Assembly (NCBI GenBank): GCA_963855995.1 | Contig: OY979717.1 | Span: 14,527,960 to 14,591,959 of the forward strand | Origin: Muricea muricata | Lineage: Eukaryota > Cnidaria > Anthozoa > Malacalcyonacea > Plexauridae | DNA: 64,000 bases | Reading direction: 5' to 3' | In this document: piece by piece, positions 25,699-59,943 of the stretch | How positions within the stretch are numbered: position 1 is the stretch's first letter | Layout of the letters: each line of letters starts with the position of its first letter | The notes under the pieces: generated by a model | Seen by the model: the letters and a program-made list of their open reading frames with translations, nothing else | The model's database searches: none | What the model was told of the DNA's origin: nothing | Translations under genes and position numbers: made by a program

Positions 25699-26044
25699 TA
25701 AAATATGTTAAAAGAAGCGTCTTCAGACATTAAAAAATAATAATAAAGAACGTTTAAAAAGACTTTATTAAAAACGTCCAGACGTTTCGCCGGTTAGGGC
25801 TTCTTCAGCGGACTGATCTTATAGTAATATTCTTTTCCTTTGTACATGATTATTGAATAAATTAATGACTATTCACATGATTAAAAATAACTTAATTGAA
25901 CTCTTGTATTGTTTATATTAAATGCTAATAACACGTCCTACACAACCTTCCATCGCTTCAATACATTTTCTTTGTCTATGGTTTTGGATATTTTTTTTTA
26001 TTATTATTTTTTAATGTCTGAAGACGCTTCTTTTAACATATTTT
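25699..26044. repeat. inverted repeat, 49-bp arms, Penelope-associated
   Basis: The arms 25699-25747 and 25996-26044 are almost exact reverse complements (core GAAGCGTCTTCAGACATT). They are separated by about 250 bp that includes a hammerhead-like motif on the minus strand. (TA)n tracts abut both outer ends, as is common for Penelope-like insertions. Confidence 0.8.
25771..25817 (-). ncRNA. degenerate hammerhead-like motif
   Basis: On the minus strand CTGAAGA (25802-25808) is followed by a GCC/GGC stem, GAAA, and a small hairpin formed by ACGTC/GACGT. This is the order of a type I hammerhead core. An extra A precedes stem II and no stem I partner is visible, so activity is doubtful. Penelope-like elements are known to carry such motifs. 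Confidence 0.45.
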
Positions 26045-26059
26045 ATATATATATATATA

Positions 26060-26152
<93 letters not shown>
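26042..26152. repeat. (TA)n microsatellite
   Basis: About 110 bp of TA with one GA interruption, directly before the Penelope-like coding fragment. The Tyr/Ile repeat proteins read from it are artefacts. Confidence 0.95.
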
Positions 26153-26155
<3 letters not shown>

Positions 26156-26159
26156 GTTT

Positions 26160-26991
26160 AACCCCCCATATAGCAAAAATGTCGAAACAAATGTCGGAAA
26201 GCGATTCTTAAAGTTACTTGATGACCACTTCCCAAAAAACCACAAATTGCACAAGGTCTTTAAAAGAAAAAACGTGAAGGTGAGCTACGAATGTGTCGAT
26301 AACATTGCACAGATAATTAAGAAACACAACAAGGTCCTAACACCAGAAAACACGTCTCCCCATGCGGCATGTAATTGCAGAGATAAACCAGTATGCCCAT
26401 TGGATGGTACATGCTTGACAAAAAGCATTGTTTATCAAGCAGAGGTGAAAACAGGTGATGGTCAAACAAAACAATACATTGGAATGACGGAGCGCCCATT
26501 TGAAACAAGATACACCATGCATAAACAATCGTTTAGAAATTCAAAATACCAGCACTCTACCACAGAGTACTACACAGAGGGCTCACTTCATTTATTTTCC
26601 TATGATTTTTGCGTAACGGCCTTTTGCTCAAACGTGCGCGAAAGAGTGGTGGTCACCCCCCTGAAAAATTCAAAATAGCGGCGAAGTTCAAGAGCCTTTT
26701 GAGGTGGTCAGGGGGTGAATGCTTCTATACACTCGCTGGGATAAAATTCTTAGCAAGTGCATCGAGGCATTCACCCCTCTGACAACTACCAATCCGCATT
26801 ACGCTTTTTTCGTCGAGTGAGCCCTCTGTGTAGTACTCTGTGACTCTACCGCTTTGTCAAAATACATCTGGGAATTGAAATCAAAAGGCAAAAGCTATAA
26901 AATAAAATGGTCAATTATGAAACGAGCGAAACATACCAGGACAAACCACTGTAGTCTATGTACCCAGGAGAAATTGCAATTAATAATTTAA
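26160..26991 (+). pseudogene. Penelope-like element 3' coding fragment with GIY-YIG nuclease
   Basis: The frame opens with [14 protein letters not shown] (26160) and continues through LHKVFKRKNVK and a Cys-rich stretch. It then shows the GIY-YIG-type core IVYQAEV...QYIGMTERPFETR. This matches the linker and C-terminal endonuclease of Penelope-like retroelements. A MITE interrupts the frame at 26561-26842. Coding resumes at 26850 with LSKYIWELKSKGK and a Cys motif, and stops at 26989-26991. The reverse-transcriptase part is absent because a (TA)n tract abuts the 5' end, so this is a 5'-truncated dead copy. The frame is otherwise intact across the MITE. Confidence 0.88.
26561..26842. mobile_element. 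MITE with 27-bp TIR and 7-bp target duplication
   Basis: Perfect 27-bp inverted ends (26561-26587 and 26816-26842) begin CACAGAGTACTACACAGAGG. ACTCTAC is duplicated at 26554-26560 and 26843-26849. The interior is itself partly palindromic (GGTGGTCAGGGGGTGAATGC against its near complement), so the element can fold back on itself. A 7-bp duplication with CA...TG ends is not a standard signature of the common superfamilies; P-like or hAT-like are possibilities only. Confidence 0.92.
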
Positions 26992-27096
26992 TGCAAACAA
27001 AGAAACACTGGTGAACCAGAGATCAGAACTAATCTCTAATGTAGACATAAAAACAAATCTTACGCATGTAATTATAAGCCTTAAACATCCTAACAT

Positions 27097-27140
27097 TTAG
27101 TCTGAAGATCGCCAACGAGCGTGAAACTCCGAGTTACTGA
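27097..27140 (+). ncRNA. hammerhead-ribozyme-like motif 3' of the Penelope fragment
   Basis: All parts of a type I hammerhead occur in order: stem I strand TTAGT (27097-27101), core CTGAAGA (27102-27108), stem II CGC/GCG with a T-T mismatch at its base, then GAA (27123-27125). The stem III hairpin ACTC-C-GAGT, T at 27135 and the second stem I strand ACTGA (27136-27140) follow. Predicted cleavage is after 27135. It sits about 105 bp past the GIY-YIG stop, where such motifs are expected in Penelope-like elements. Confidence 0.6.
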
Positions 27141-29177
27141 CTCTTATTTAGTATTTTGTTATTTTTATTTCTTACCAAATGGTTCTTAACTGTAAATAGT
27201 CAACTGAACATTTATATATATATTTATGCAAACTCTGTTGTTAATATTTAACACTTTGAGACCCAGTCACGGTACCAGATCCACACGCATGGTCACGATA
27301 TCTAAATGGATGGTTTGAAGACGAGTGTAACTTTAAATTTATATGATAATATAACCAAGTTTAATACTAACAAGTAATCATAGAAAAAGTGATAACAGTT
27401 AATATGACCGCAAACTGCCCGAACTGGATATCGTGATGCAGATGAGGTACTGTGTAATCGAAGTCTACAGCTATTGCTGGCTCAGTTCATGTGGCCTGTT
27501 TGATTTCAGTGGGAATCTACCCTAAATCGAGACGCAGTAATCAGAGTGTGTATTGAAAGTATTTGTTGGTCTTGTGTTTGGTAGCAAAAACATGCAATTT
27601 CATATCAGTTTACTCCAGTACAGCATAAGGATCAATAGAATCGAGGTTGATGACCTACAGTTTATCATACTAAAGTATATATGAAACGAAATTTTGTCTA
27701 ACTTTTTGTTGATCGCGTTAAAAAAGATGTGACAATGTAACTTTTTTGGTAGAATTTTTGTAACTAGCTCTCTTCTTTGTCCAGATATTTAACTTTAATG
27801 GACATGCGAATAACACAACCACCGACGTCATACTGTATAATGAGTGTGAATGAGATTGCTAATTCCGTAACATGGTATAAAAAATGTAAAATAACTAAAA
27901 CTACATTTGCATGTCTTTTTGCTACGATTATTATCCATTCCTGCCAATTGATGTGTAATATTTTAACTACTTTTTAAATAAATCCAGATTTTTCAGTGAA
28001 AAGTCATTATCCAGAATGACGTTGGGGTTTGCGTTATTTTCGTATCAAATAAGAGTCACAAAAATTGTACGAAGTAGAAACGAACATATGAACACTTTAA
28101 AGCAGCATTGTCCCTTTGTCCACTGGCATCATGAAACATAATTTAGTTTGGTTCCAAATTTTTTCAGATGTTTTTTTGCTAAATACGATTACAAAGTTTC
28201 AACAAATTTCATAAAGGAAAACAAAAGATATAAGTGATTAAAAACAGGAAAATTTTCGGTAGCTAGTTCCAGGCCTTTTACAAGGGGTATTTAGGGTTAT
28301 TTGGGGGAGAAAATTTTCTCCTGCCCTATTTTTTTCTGAAGTAGCCACTTGTATATATGCCACAACATAGAATTTTTAGTGTCCATCACTAATAATTGAT
28401 TGCAATGAGATCAGGTGCTAAATGCTACAAATACTAACATGGAGTGCCTCGACTTTTGAAGAACACCTGATCCCCGCCCCCGCCTCAAAATTTTGCTTTT
28501 TTAGATTTGGTGAGAATTTCAATTTAATAATTTTCTTGGAAATCCCCCTATATCCCCCCTCCCCTAAATACCCCTGTTTACTCACGATCAGAGCAGATGG
28601 AATTGCTCTGGAATTGTTCCCTTTGTGCCGCGCAGTAAAGACTAAAACATGAATTTTCAATTTACGACATCAACTTATGCACAAACTCACTACAAGCACT
28701 TTCACCCAGTGACAATATATTTTTACAAAATACAAAACAACAGGAACTCCATGCACAAACTAAGCACTTTGTTCATCTTCAATTGTTTTATCGAAATAAA
28801 GATTTTTTAAAAGGTATTTATTGTCTTTGGAGGTATTATTATTTGGTACCATAAACACTTTACAGTCCATTGCATGCTTTTAATTAAAGTTCCTTTCCTG
28901 GTTGCTTTCCCATAAAGTGGACAAGACCTTTGACGCTAGTAATCTCTGCTTTCGTTGCCGCTCTTATGCACTATGCGCCAATTAACTTATACTGTTGACA
29001 CTTCACCCTCCCCCCCCCCCCGTTTCTGTGTCAAATGCCCGAGGTATGCCTGCCTGGATGGGTGCTAACAGTATAAATTGACTAGCGGATTACCATATGT
29101 CTAATAACAGAGTTTGTTGGTCACAGAGCAAGATCGGGTTAACTCCACTTTGAGGTTCTGAACAGCACAATTCGATA
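27141..29177. other. intergenic stretch, no gene seen
   Basis: No domain-bearing frame was found. The stretch contains a C-rich patch at about 28470-28575 and a poly-C run at about 29009-29021. A minus-strand AATAAA at 28817-28822, about 355 bp past the BRIX1 stop, is a possible polyadenylation signal. Confidence 0.5.
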
Positions 29178-51456
<22,279 letters not shown>

Positions 51457-51699
51457 CTTGAATTTTAAGGTACAGTGAAGGATATGATGGTATATTTTGT
51501 GATTGTGCGGTAGGCTGGTGGACATACAGGTAAAATAAGTTATGAGGATTTTTGAAAATAGAGTTGATAAGAAGGATGTCATTTATTTAACATATAACGA
51601 AGTTTATTCGGGGTAAAACAACGTTAGTGTAAGCAATTGTTTAGTCCGGATTCTCAAAGAAAAAAAATTATACTATTACCTCAGAACAAAATTAGAAAG

Positions 51700-51770
51700 T
51701 GCGCCAGCCGGGACTCGAACCCGGGTCGTCAGAATGGGAATCTGACATGATGCCCCTACACTACTAGCGC
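51700..51770 (-). tRNA. tRNA-Gly (anticodon CCC)
   Basis: A 71-nt cloverleaf on the minus strand has acceptor stem GCGCTAG/CTGGCGC and A box TAGTGTAGGGG. The anticodon loop TTCCCAT lies in a TCAGA/TCTGA stem. The T arm is CCGGG-TTCGAGT-CCCGG, with discriminator A at 51700. A TTTT terminator follows within about 10 nt. It lies 244 bp upstream of the BRIX1 start on the same strand. Confidence 0.97.
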
Positions 51771-51864
51771 CGAATACGTAATTATGCTGTAAAGTATTTA
51801 TTTAAGGTTTACATACACTGATTAAATTACCCAAAAATTAAAAAACAACACATCCAGTGACGTA

Positions 51865-51996
51865 CGTCCGCCACCATGGTTGCCTAAGAATAAACCAAAA
51901 AACATATTTTAAAATTAGATCTAATTAAACCACGCGATTAAACTAGCTAGCATTCCAAAATATTCGAACAGTTTTATTCTCAATTGCAAAAGAAAG
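51865..51996 (+). other. candidate 5' untranslated exon/promoter of PLGRKT
   Basis: A TGACGTACGTCCGCCACCAT stretch near 51857-51876 resembles CRE/YY1-type promoter sequence. AAAGAAAG|GTAAGAG at 51996/51997 is a good donor. The PLGRKT ATG is preceded by an acceptor at 53250, so an upstream non-coding exon is required or likely. The exact start is unknown. Confidence 0.3.
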
Positions 51997-53251
51997 GTAA
52001 GAGAACTGTAAGTTTATGAACTGTATAGGTAATTCATTGTACTAAGTAAATATGAAATGATGGAATCGCACATAGTGCAGAAGCATTTCTGATGCAGGTA
52101 TGCACGCTACTCAGCTAGTGCTGCACTGCTACAGTAAATGGACAAATGGTGACTGCATAGTGTTCTATTTAAAGTGCTGGAGTTCATAAATATAATTATA
52201 GAATTTGTTCCTCTAGAAATGCATTTCTTTCCTTGAATAATTATTCACCAATCAGGAGGTGAATATTGCAAGGCAGTTGGCTGACACGAGTATCCTTGCA
52301 CAGTTGCACTATTCACTTACAATATATTATGCAACAGTAATATTTTAGCAGCAACCCAAACGCCCCCAGGTGGGTCACCCCTGCCGTCATTAAATTTTTA
52401 ATTTCTCTATGCTGACAGGAAGGAACATTTTGGTCATTGCAAAAAAAGATCCATAACCCACCATCTAGAGAGGGAGGGGGGATCGTCTAAAGAATGTATT
52501 AAATTTGTATAAGATGTCTGGAGAGGGAGTATTGTTAATTTCCTCTGTGGGGGAATGGATAATCTCTAGAACAAACCAGTCCTCACATCCATGGCCGTAG
52601 AAACCATGGGGCAGGGGGGAGTCTTGAGTCCCCCTAACTTCAAAGGCAGGGGGGCTGAGCCCCCCTAAAAATGATCTTTGAATCTCGAAGTAAATACACG
52701 TTTTAACAGTTTACAGTCTTACACATGTCTTAATCCAGTGATTATGGTGCAGAAAAACATGTTTGAGCATGCTAAAATGGAAAAAAATTCTGGGGGGGTG
52801 TCCCCAGACCCCCTGGCTGCACTTGCGCCTTCAGTGCTCGAGGAGCTCCCCTAACTTTTTTCATCTTCCTACTGCCTTGCTCACATCAGCGCTGAAAAAG
52901 GTGGCTTAATTTATATTTTTGGTGTGCAATATTTTATATGAAACACTTTTTAGTTGTAAGTACTCCTAGTCCTCCCATATAATTGTAGGGGTGACAAATT
53001 CCTGGTGCTAAAAACCAAATTTCACAAAGCTTCCCCCCTCCAAACACAAGCATGTGAATAAACAAGCATGTGAATACCCCGTTTGATTGCTAGTTTGGAG
53101 TAGGAGGTTCACAGTTGGACACAGTTGATAGTAAGAAAACTACCAAAATGTTTTAATAACAGGAAATTATATATACCAGGACAGTTACAGTATAATGAAT
53201 ATCTACATGCAAATAAATACTAAAATTAGGTCAACCTATTTTCAAAACAGG

Positions 53252-56200
53252 ATGGGTTCATATATTTCCAAAGGAATGTCTGGAGCCATGGAGAAAATGC
53301 AGGAACAGCAGAAAACAATGGTATAAATTTTGTACCATTAGGGAGTATTTATTTGACCATTTTAAGTACATTTTAACAGAATTTTACATAGGATATGAAG
53401 ATTTCAATGTATATACAGTATATAAAGAGATTAGGATTGAATGCTATATGCTTTGGTACCAAAACCTAGCCTTGAAAGAATGCTTTAAACTTAACTTTAA
53501 TAAGATTTTCAAGTCTAGATATTTTGTCAATTAAACTTTTTTTCCCCAACAATGTATATGAGGTGTTATATGGGTGTACTCCATAAAACCCCCACCGGGC
53601 CACCCTGCTTGGCAAACCCTGTATATTATTCAATCACTCACCACCTTAATGTTTTCATAGATGGAAAGACAAATACTTGTTCAAAATGAAATGCGTCAAC
53701 GTGGCATGGCAACACAAATTGCATTCTCTCGGGATATGTTTATGTGGTTAGGCTCATTTTATGTAATTGCTACTACTGGAGCCATCCTAGGGTGAGTATA
53801 CCTTGACGTCTACAAATACTACTTGAATGTAGTATTTATTTTACTTGAACATCCGTGGCATTCAAAGTTTTTTTTGAAATTCTTAATTTAAGTACACTTT
53901 AGTTGAATTTTCATTTAAACATGCATACATTGTTGTTTACATAAATGTCATGAAATACATTGTAAAAAACTGTATGTGATTACAGCCAGTGATTGTAATA
54001 CCTAATATAGGAGCTGTTTTCCGTATGTATAATATGCGTTTTTAACAGGTAAGTACACACATGAAAATTAGCTTAAACTCTTCTAAATAATTCCTATTTA
54101 ACAAATAGAATTATTAAAGTAGATAATGTTAAAGTGTAGAAAGTGCCACATTCACTCCATCATGGAAAACCTTTGTTTATGTCATCAAATGTGACATTCA
54201 AAAAGATTTAGACTTGTCGGTCTACGTACTCTGTAACACAATATTAATGCACATAAATCATTTTTGATGTGCTACCAAGTCTCATGGTATTATCACATGC
54301 ATTGTTTCTCTAGCAGCATTACCGTAGCTTGAGAATTAGTTCATTTTTTAGTTTAATATGGGTTTATCTTAAGTTTCTTTTAAAGGATGCACCACATAAA
54401 ACTGGTGCTTGAAAAACATTGAATCATTCCTTGAAAACTCCTTAAATACAGATACTCCTTTATATTCATCTAGTATGTCTTAGATCCTATGTACATCAAA
54501 GTTCTTATGTTCCACAAAAGACAAGTTAATGTCTTGCCAAAGTTTCCCTTGAGGCTGACATTCATAGCCAACACCTAATGTGCATTTTTTCTATCATATG
54601 ACATTTCTTGATGTTATGTATTTTCAAAGGAATTTATTCTTATATCATTAGATTCTTGAAAACCAGGAAACCAGGTATTCTCATTCCTATACTACCATTG
54701 TCCTTCATTGTTGGTTATCAAGGAGATCTTGCTTATGGTGACAAAATAAAACGTGTCCAATGTAAGTTTGTAATTTATTTAGTGAGTAGTGATCATCTCA
54801 TTCAAATATGTCACTTGAATATAATTCCAATTTGGTCAACCTTCTGATCTTGACTTGCAACCAACTCCATACAGCGAATGTCTTGGCACCAAATTCAGTG
54901 AAACATGATGAGATTTGACTGATTTGTTTGTTTGTATGCACCATTCAACCAACATTGCTGGCTTCCTGGCTTATATCTTACATAAATGAGCCCTTAGCAA
55001 GATTTGGCTTCAGCTGAATGTGCATGGTTTCCATTAGTTAAGTGTCTTTGCACGAAGGAAAAAATGGCCTGCTAGATTTTGCAGCAAACTTTCTTCAAAA
55101 ATCACAAAAAAACATCGTAAATGTACAACACCGCTAAGCTACAGTTGATGCCAAAGTTTCTGTTCTTGGCTGCCAAGAGGCACATGTTTTTTGTTTTACG
55201 TTAAGATTTTAAACTAGATATAATTGCAACTTCATATTGCCCGGATCAAAATTTAATCTATCATGGAGTTGTCTATTGTAAACGTAGTGCTTAATGGCCA
55301 GGCAGCATTTCCTACCCTATGGGTAACCTAGTTATAAATGATATAGGTGTTATATAAAAAACTTAATTTCTCAAAGAGTCCTATCATGTTTTTTAACATT
55401 TCTGTTCAGGTAGAAAATTTCACACCAGTCACCTATCAAGCCCAATAACTTCTTTTTTTGGAATAACGGAAGTTCTTTCCTTATTGGCCAATCATATTTC
55501 AGTGTCATAGAAAAATTGTCACTCTGAAGAAATAGGAGATTATAAAATCACTTTTGATTGAAATACAGTTGTATTACAAAAGTTGACTAGTCGCCCTGTA
55601 AATATCAGCTGATTTAGCTTATATGTGCGACGACGAAATGAAATTTTATGAGTCAACGCGCATGCAATATTCAAATTCAGAGAAAGTTACACTTAAAATG
55701 AAAAATTTACCTTAAAATTTCTTTTTATGCCAACGTGGTTTGTGTTCAGTTTCTGCTGGGAATGGTGCACAAATGAGGATCAAAAATCGATTTTCATTGT
55801 GCTGCCATTGCAAATTAATTGCTGTTGTATTTCAATAAAGTTGAAAAGAAAAACAGTTAAATTCAAAGTGCTATATTTTTGTGGTGCGCTGATGAATGTT
55901 CTTCTAACTATAACAGCAATATGATAGTCAACATATTATAATATCCATATGTACTGTTTAATATTGCGAGCAGGAGTGTTTTATCAGCACCGAGCGTTTT
56001 ATATTCTGATAAAGCACGAATTGCGAGTAATTTAAATAGCTTCAAATTTGATCCATTTTATACCCATCTTGTCAGTTTGTTTGCGAAAGAATATTCAATA
56101 TAGATGTTGTATACGCCGAGAAATTTGAGGCAAACGTTTTGTGAAAATCCACGTGTGTTTTATCGCATATAAAGACTAGGATTTCCTTTGTGTTTTGTTA

Positions 56201-56417
56201 ATGAGTTATTGTTGAGTTTTTGAAGTATATTTAATACTTGACTTTTAAAAATACTCATGAACAATGATTATATTTCAGTCTATTTTACTATGTGTCCGTA
56301 TTATTTTCTATTATAGCGGAGGCAGAAAATATTATGCTGAATGAAGGAAGCTTATTAAATTTGCCTCGTGGCTTACCGACAATTGAACATATTGATGAGC
56401 TCCGTGAGAAGAAATAG
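53252..56417 (+). CDS. PLGRKT: plasminogen receptor (KT), C-terminal-lysine transmembrane protein
   Basis: Coding exons are 53252-53320, 53661-53791, 54652-54761 and 56317-56417, with GT/AG borders and matching phases, for 136 residues. The ATG is one base inside its exon. Motifs in order: GSYISKGM, MERQILVQNEMRQRGMATQI, a first hydrophobic segment (about 54-71), KTRKPGILIPILPLSFIVGY as the second, LAYGDKIKRVQSEAENI, and LPRGLPTIEHI. It ends with lysine (LREKK). The vertebrate protein (about 147 residues) is a two-pass plasma-membrane protein whose C-terminal lysine binds plasminogen. The lysine is present here, though a fibrinolytic role outside vertebrates is not established. The gene is head-to-head with BRIX1. 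Confidence 0.93.
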
Positions 56418-57159
56418 GCAAAAGTTAAATATATATATTTTTGCTCTACGGTCAGCGATCATTATATATAATCTCTACACTCGTGCACAAAATATATGCA
56501 CGTTATATATATCGACTGAACTTATGTCCATTATAATTGTAGTTTTAGGCAATGACTCTTAATCAGATAAAAAATCCTCTAATAATGGTAGTAATTTAAC
56601 AATTTTTGGCATCATTTGTGCACTTGTTCAGAGATCACTGACATACCAGAGAGTGGTAAAGAGGAGTTGTAAATCACATTTCGCGGTGGGGAAATTCACA
56701 ATTCGTGTTAAGCAGCTTGAACTTTTATCTACGTAAACAAACGTTTACAGATCTATCACGTTCGTTTAGAAAGACTAGATTTTATTTCTTCAATATATAT
56801 TATCCTCCAAATATGTATTGACCTCTGAAAGACCTTATTTGAACAATTGACTCGTAGTCCAGGAGCTTGACACCTATTATTCTCATTTCACAGAGCAATT
56901 TTTACTAAGAATGACGCCTTAAGGGCGTAGAAGAAATCGCATTTCACCGCACCAAAATCAAGCATTTCCCATTTCACACAAACAGATATTAGTCAATCAC
57001 GGCTCACGAGGATACCCTTTACCACCCTCATACTACTGCCCGAATCTTGTGCTCATAAAGGTCTTTTCTCTTGTTCACGCGCTTTAAACGTTTACGTTAA
57101 GCCACCAAGTAACTAGTACTTATGGGCTAATACGTTAGATACAGTCTTAAACAGGGAAT

Positions 57160-57235
57160 TCCAGAGAGCTTTGCCTTTGCAGAGATCTTATGCCTGATGT
57201 AGGTGGCACATGGTTCCAATCCCCGGTGGGAGTTT
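57160..57235 (+). repeat. tRNA-like (SINE head?) fragment
   Basis: GGTTCCAATCCCCG forms a B-box-like core preceded by GATGTAGGTGGCACAT, at the spacing seen in tRNA-derived SINEs. No complete cloverleaf or second copy was found in the window. Confidence 0.3.
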
Positions 57236-59786
57236 CTTTGTAATGTTGTTTTACTTTCTTTTCATTTTTTTCAAAGTTTTTCTTTTTAAAGCTTTTTTCT
57301 CGAAACGCACTCCTCATTCTTCAACAAGTGCTCAAAAAGATCTGAAAAACCTCTTCGTGTGCTCTAACGAATCTAAAATAGCCTTGAAAAACCTGAGTCC
57401 GTCTATATCGAGGTCGTATTAATGATTAATATAAGAAAAATAATGTTGAAGGTGATGAGAAACTAATCATCACTCTATAGCTGTAGTATAGTAATATAAC
57501 AGTAATTCTTATAATTGTGCTACCCGGCAACATAGTGGATTTTATTTACGCCTGTGTTCCAAAATGTCAAGGCTAATTGACATGAAGTCACAAAACTCTT
57601 GGGTACACTGCATGCGTAGTACAAAACGCCGTACATAGGGCCAGTGTTTACCGTTTATTCAGGATGAATAGCAAGCAGCGTCTTTCACGATTTTGTGCAA
57701 GCACGTGCGAGTGTATTGTTGTGACAGAAATATTCTCAAAATATTTTCTCATCGTACATTTCAGATTTTTTACAGCACCTTGCTGAAGAACGAGGAATTG
57801 CGTTAGAGAACGGAATTCAAAAACCTTTAACTAGAAAAAGCTTTGAAAAAAATTGAAAACAAAGTAAAACCATAAAGGCATTTGCATATTTTGACCTATA
57901 GTTAATGTTCAAGGTATCTTATATAGTGCATAGAAAACATTAGACTTGCCATATATCTATGCTTGCCATGCACATGCCGCTCGGTACATCAAATAGGCAT
58001 GATCATGAATTATCCTTATTCACTGCCTCTTTTTGACGTCATTATGTTTATTTATGATATTCAAATATATGCAAAAACTCTAGAACTTTTTAAACATGTT
58101 ATACAACTTCAAAAACTAGTACGTATATAATTCTGCAGCTGAATCAATTATTCTTAAACGCTTCTAACCTACTTCAACCATCATAATTTGTCTGTCAAAA
58201 TAGAAAAACGCCCCCCCCCCTTCCAGATTCCAATCGTCGCTTCTGGTTTCAATGCCATGTAGTCAATGCGACACTCACGACTCATCATCCCATGCAGGAT
58301 TTCTGTTTATACAATGGTGCATTTCTCGAAAGATCTTGTATTGCCAAACAATTTTTCAAAAGCAAGGACATAATTGTCCTCTTAGTCAACACCCTGTAGT
58401 TATACTAATGCACGCCACAGGTACTCGATCACCACTCAAACCTAGCAGGAATCTCACCATACGAAGCGTTACAACAAACAACATTAAACGATAACCAAAT
58501 GTCAAAAATAACAGTTGCATGCCGTGATCAAAATAGAAAACGTGCAATCAAATTCAACAACAAGCAATGCAGAGTTGATCAACATATTAATATGTACTCC
58601 TGGTGTATCAAAACTATCAATTTTTGAAGCCTTCTGCATGGCGGTGACCAGGAAATGACCTGTTATCATTGAACTTTCCAAGTACTTTTGCTAATGGCCG
58701 GCAAATAGTTAATGGCTTTGACGTGCAGTGTCGAACACTTAAGTACTCGCGGTAATGTCTTTTATGTCTGTTTTGTATTTCACTTGTTACATGCACGAAC
58801 TTTTATATAGATGTTTTTGACATTAGAATTTGAGACAACTTTATGTGCGAATAATTTGAACAGTGTTTGCATTTGAGATCGATTTTCGACTTAGATTCCT
58901 ATAAAACCTTGCATTTAGGCAGAAACAGGTGTTGAAGAATTTTAATAGCATAATGACAATTACTGAGTGCCAAGCAGCATTTATCTTTGTTTATCTTTGT
59001 TTGGTCTGGTAATACACAGTTTTGATAGCGCTTTCTAGAGAGCTCTCATCACGAATTCCAAGTGTGTATGTCGACACTTTCAAACAGTTATTTTGCTAAA
59101 TCGCCGCACTATTCACAAATTAGAGTTGGAGGGTTTGCCTTCATAGGTTAACGGACTTTCATAATTTCCTCGACAATGTGATGACTTGTTTTCATTAACA
59201 CGAATTTTCGAAGGCGTGTTAAGGAACATGCACATGAGTTTCGCTTACTTTCTAAAAAATTGTAAACTCCTGGACGCAGATTGAGAGTGTACATTGTTAA
59301 TTTCATAAACTGTTAAAATGGTGCATATTAACGTCTATTTCTTAATCTAATAATATACAAGGAAATGTTTCTGGGCTGTGATTGGTTGATTCGAGTGCAG
59401 TTAATCCCAAACATCACCCAGAACAGTGCAAAAATCTGTAACAACAGTGCAAAAATCTGTAATAACAACAGTGCAAAAATCTGTAATAAGCTCTTTGAGC
59501 GATGGGATTTACTCGCTGAAAAACCAAAAATATGGCGGCCGAATTTTCACGTTTGCTTAAAGATTTCGTCGAAATTTCAACACAACTTGGGATTCTTCTC
59601 TGACAATTATGATCACCAAACAAACTCTAAAGTATGCTGGAACTTTGTACATAAAACTTTTAGCCATGGCTTTTGTAAACATGAATTTTTTAAGCGAAGA
59701 AATTCGAGAATGAGTGCACTTGCATAATGCGAAGTTGTAAGTACAAAATGCTTGTTTGGACATTTCCTTTTTATATTATTAATAAG

Positions 59787-59943
59787 TAATAGTATAATTT
59801 CTCGTGCAATTACGGAAAAGAAGCACTCGTGAGTTTTTAAAAACCGCAAATAGCACTCGTCCTTCGGACTCGTGCTATTTTGCAGTTTTTAAAAACTCAC
59901 TCGTGCTTGTTCATCCGTAATTGCACTCGAAATTATACTATTA
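59787..59943. repeat. long hairpin (foldback) with 75-bp arms
   Basis: The arms 59787-59861 and 59868-59943 are near-complementary (TAATAGTATAATTTC ends, GAGTTTTTAAAAAC core) with a loop of only a few bases. It is non-coding; the ends do not show a clear target duplication. Confidence 0.88.

Noticed and set aside
25909..26254. Tyr/Ile repeat proteins on both strands
   Set aside because: They come from the (TA)n microsatellite.
51874..51885. GCCACCATGG as a PLGRKT start
   Set aside because: The Kozak context is excellent but the frame stops after three codons; the real start is 53252.
59365..59727. 120-codon frame with CNNSAKICN repeats
   Set aside because: The repeat is a short tandem of about 20 bp and the rest has no domain or splice context.
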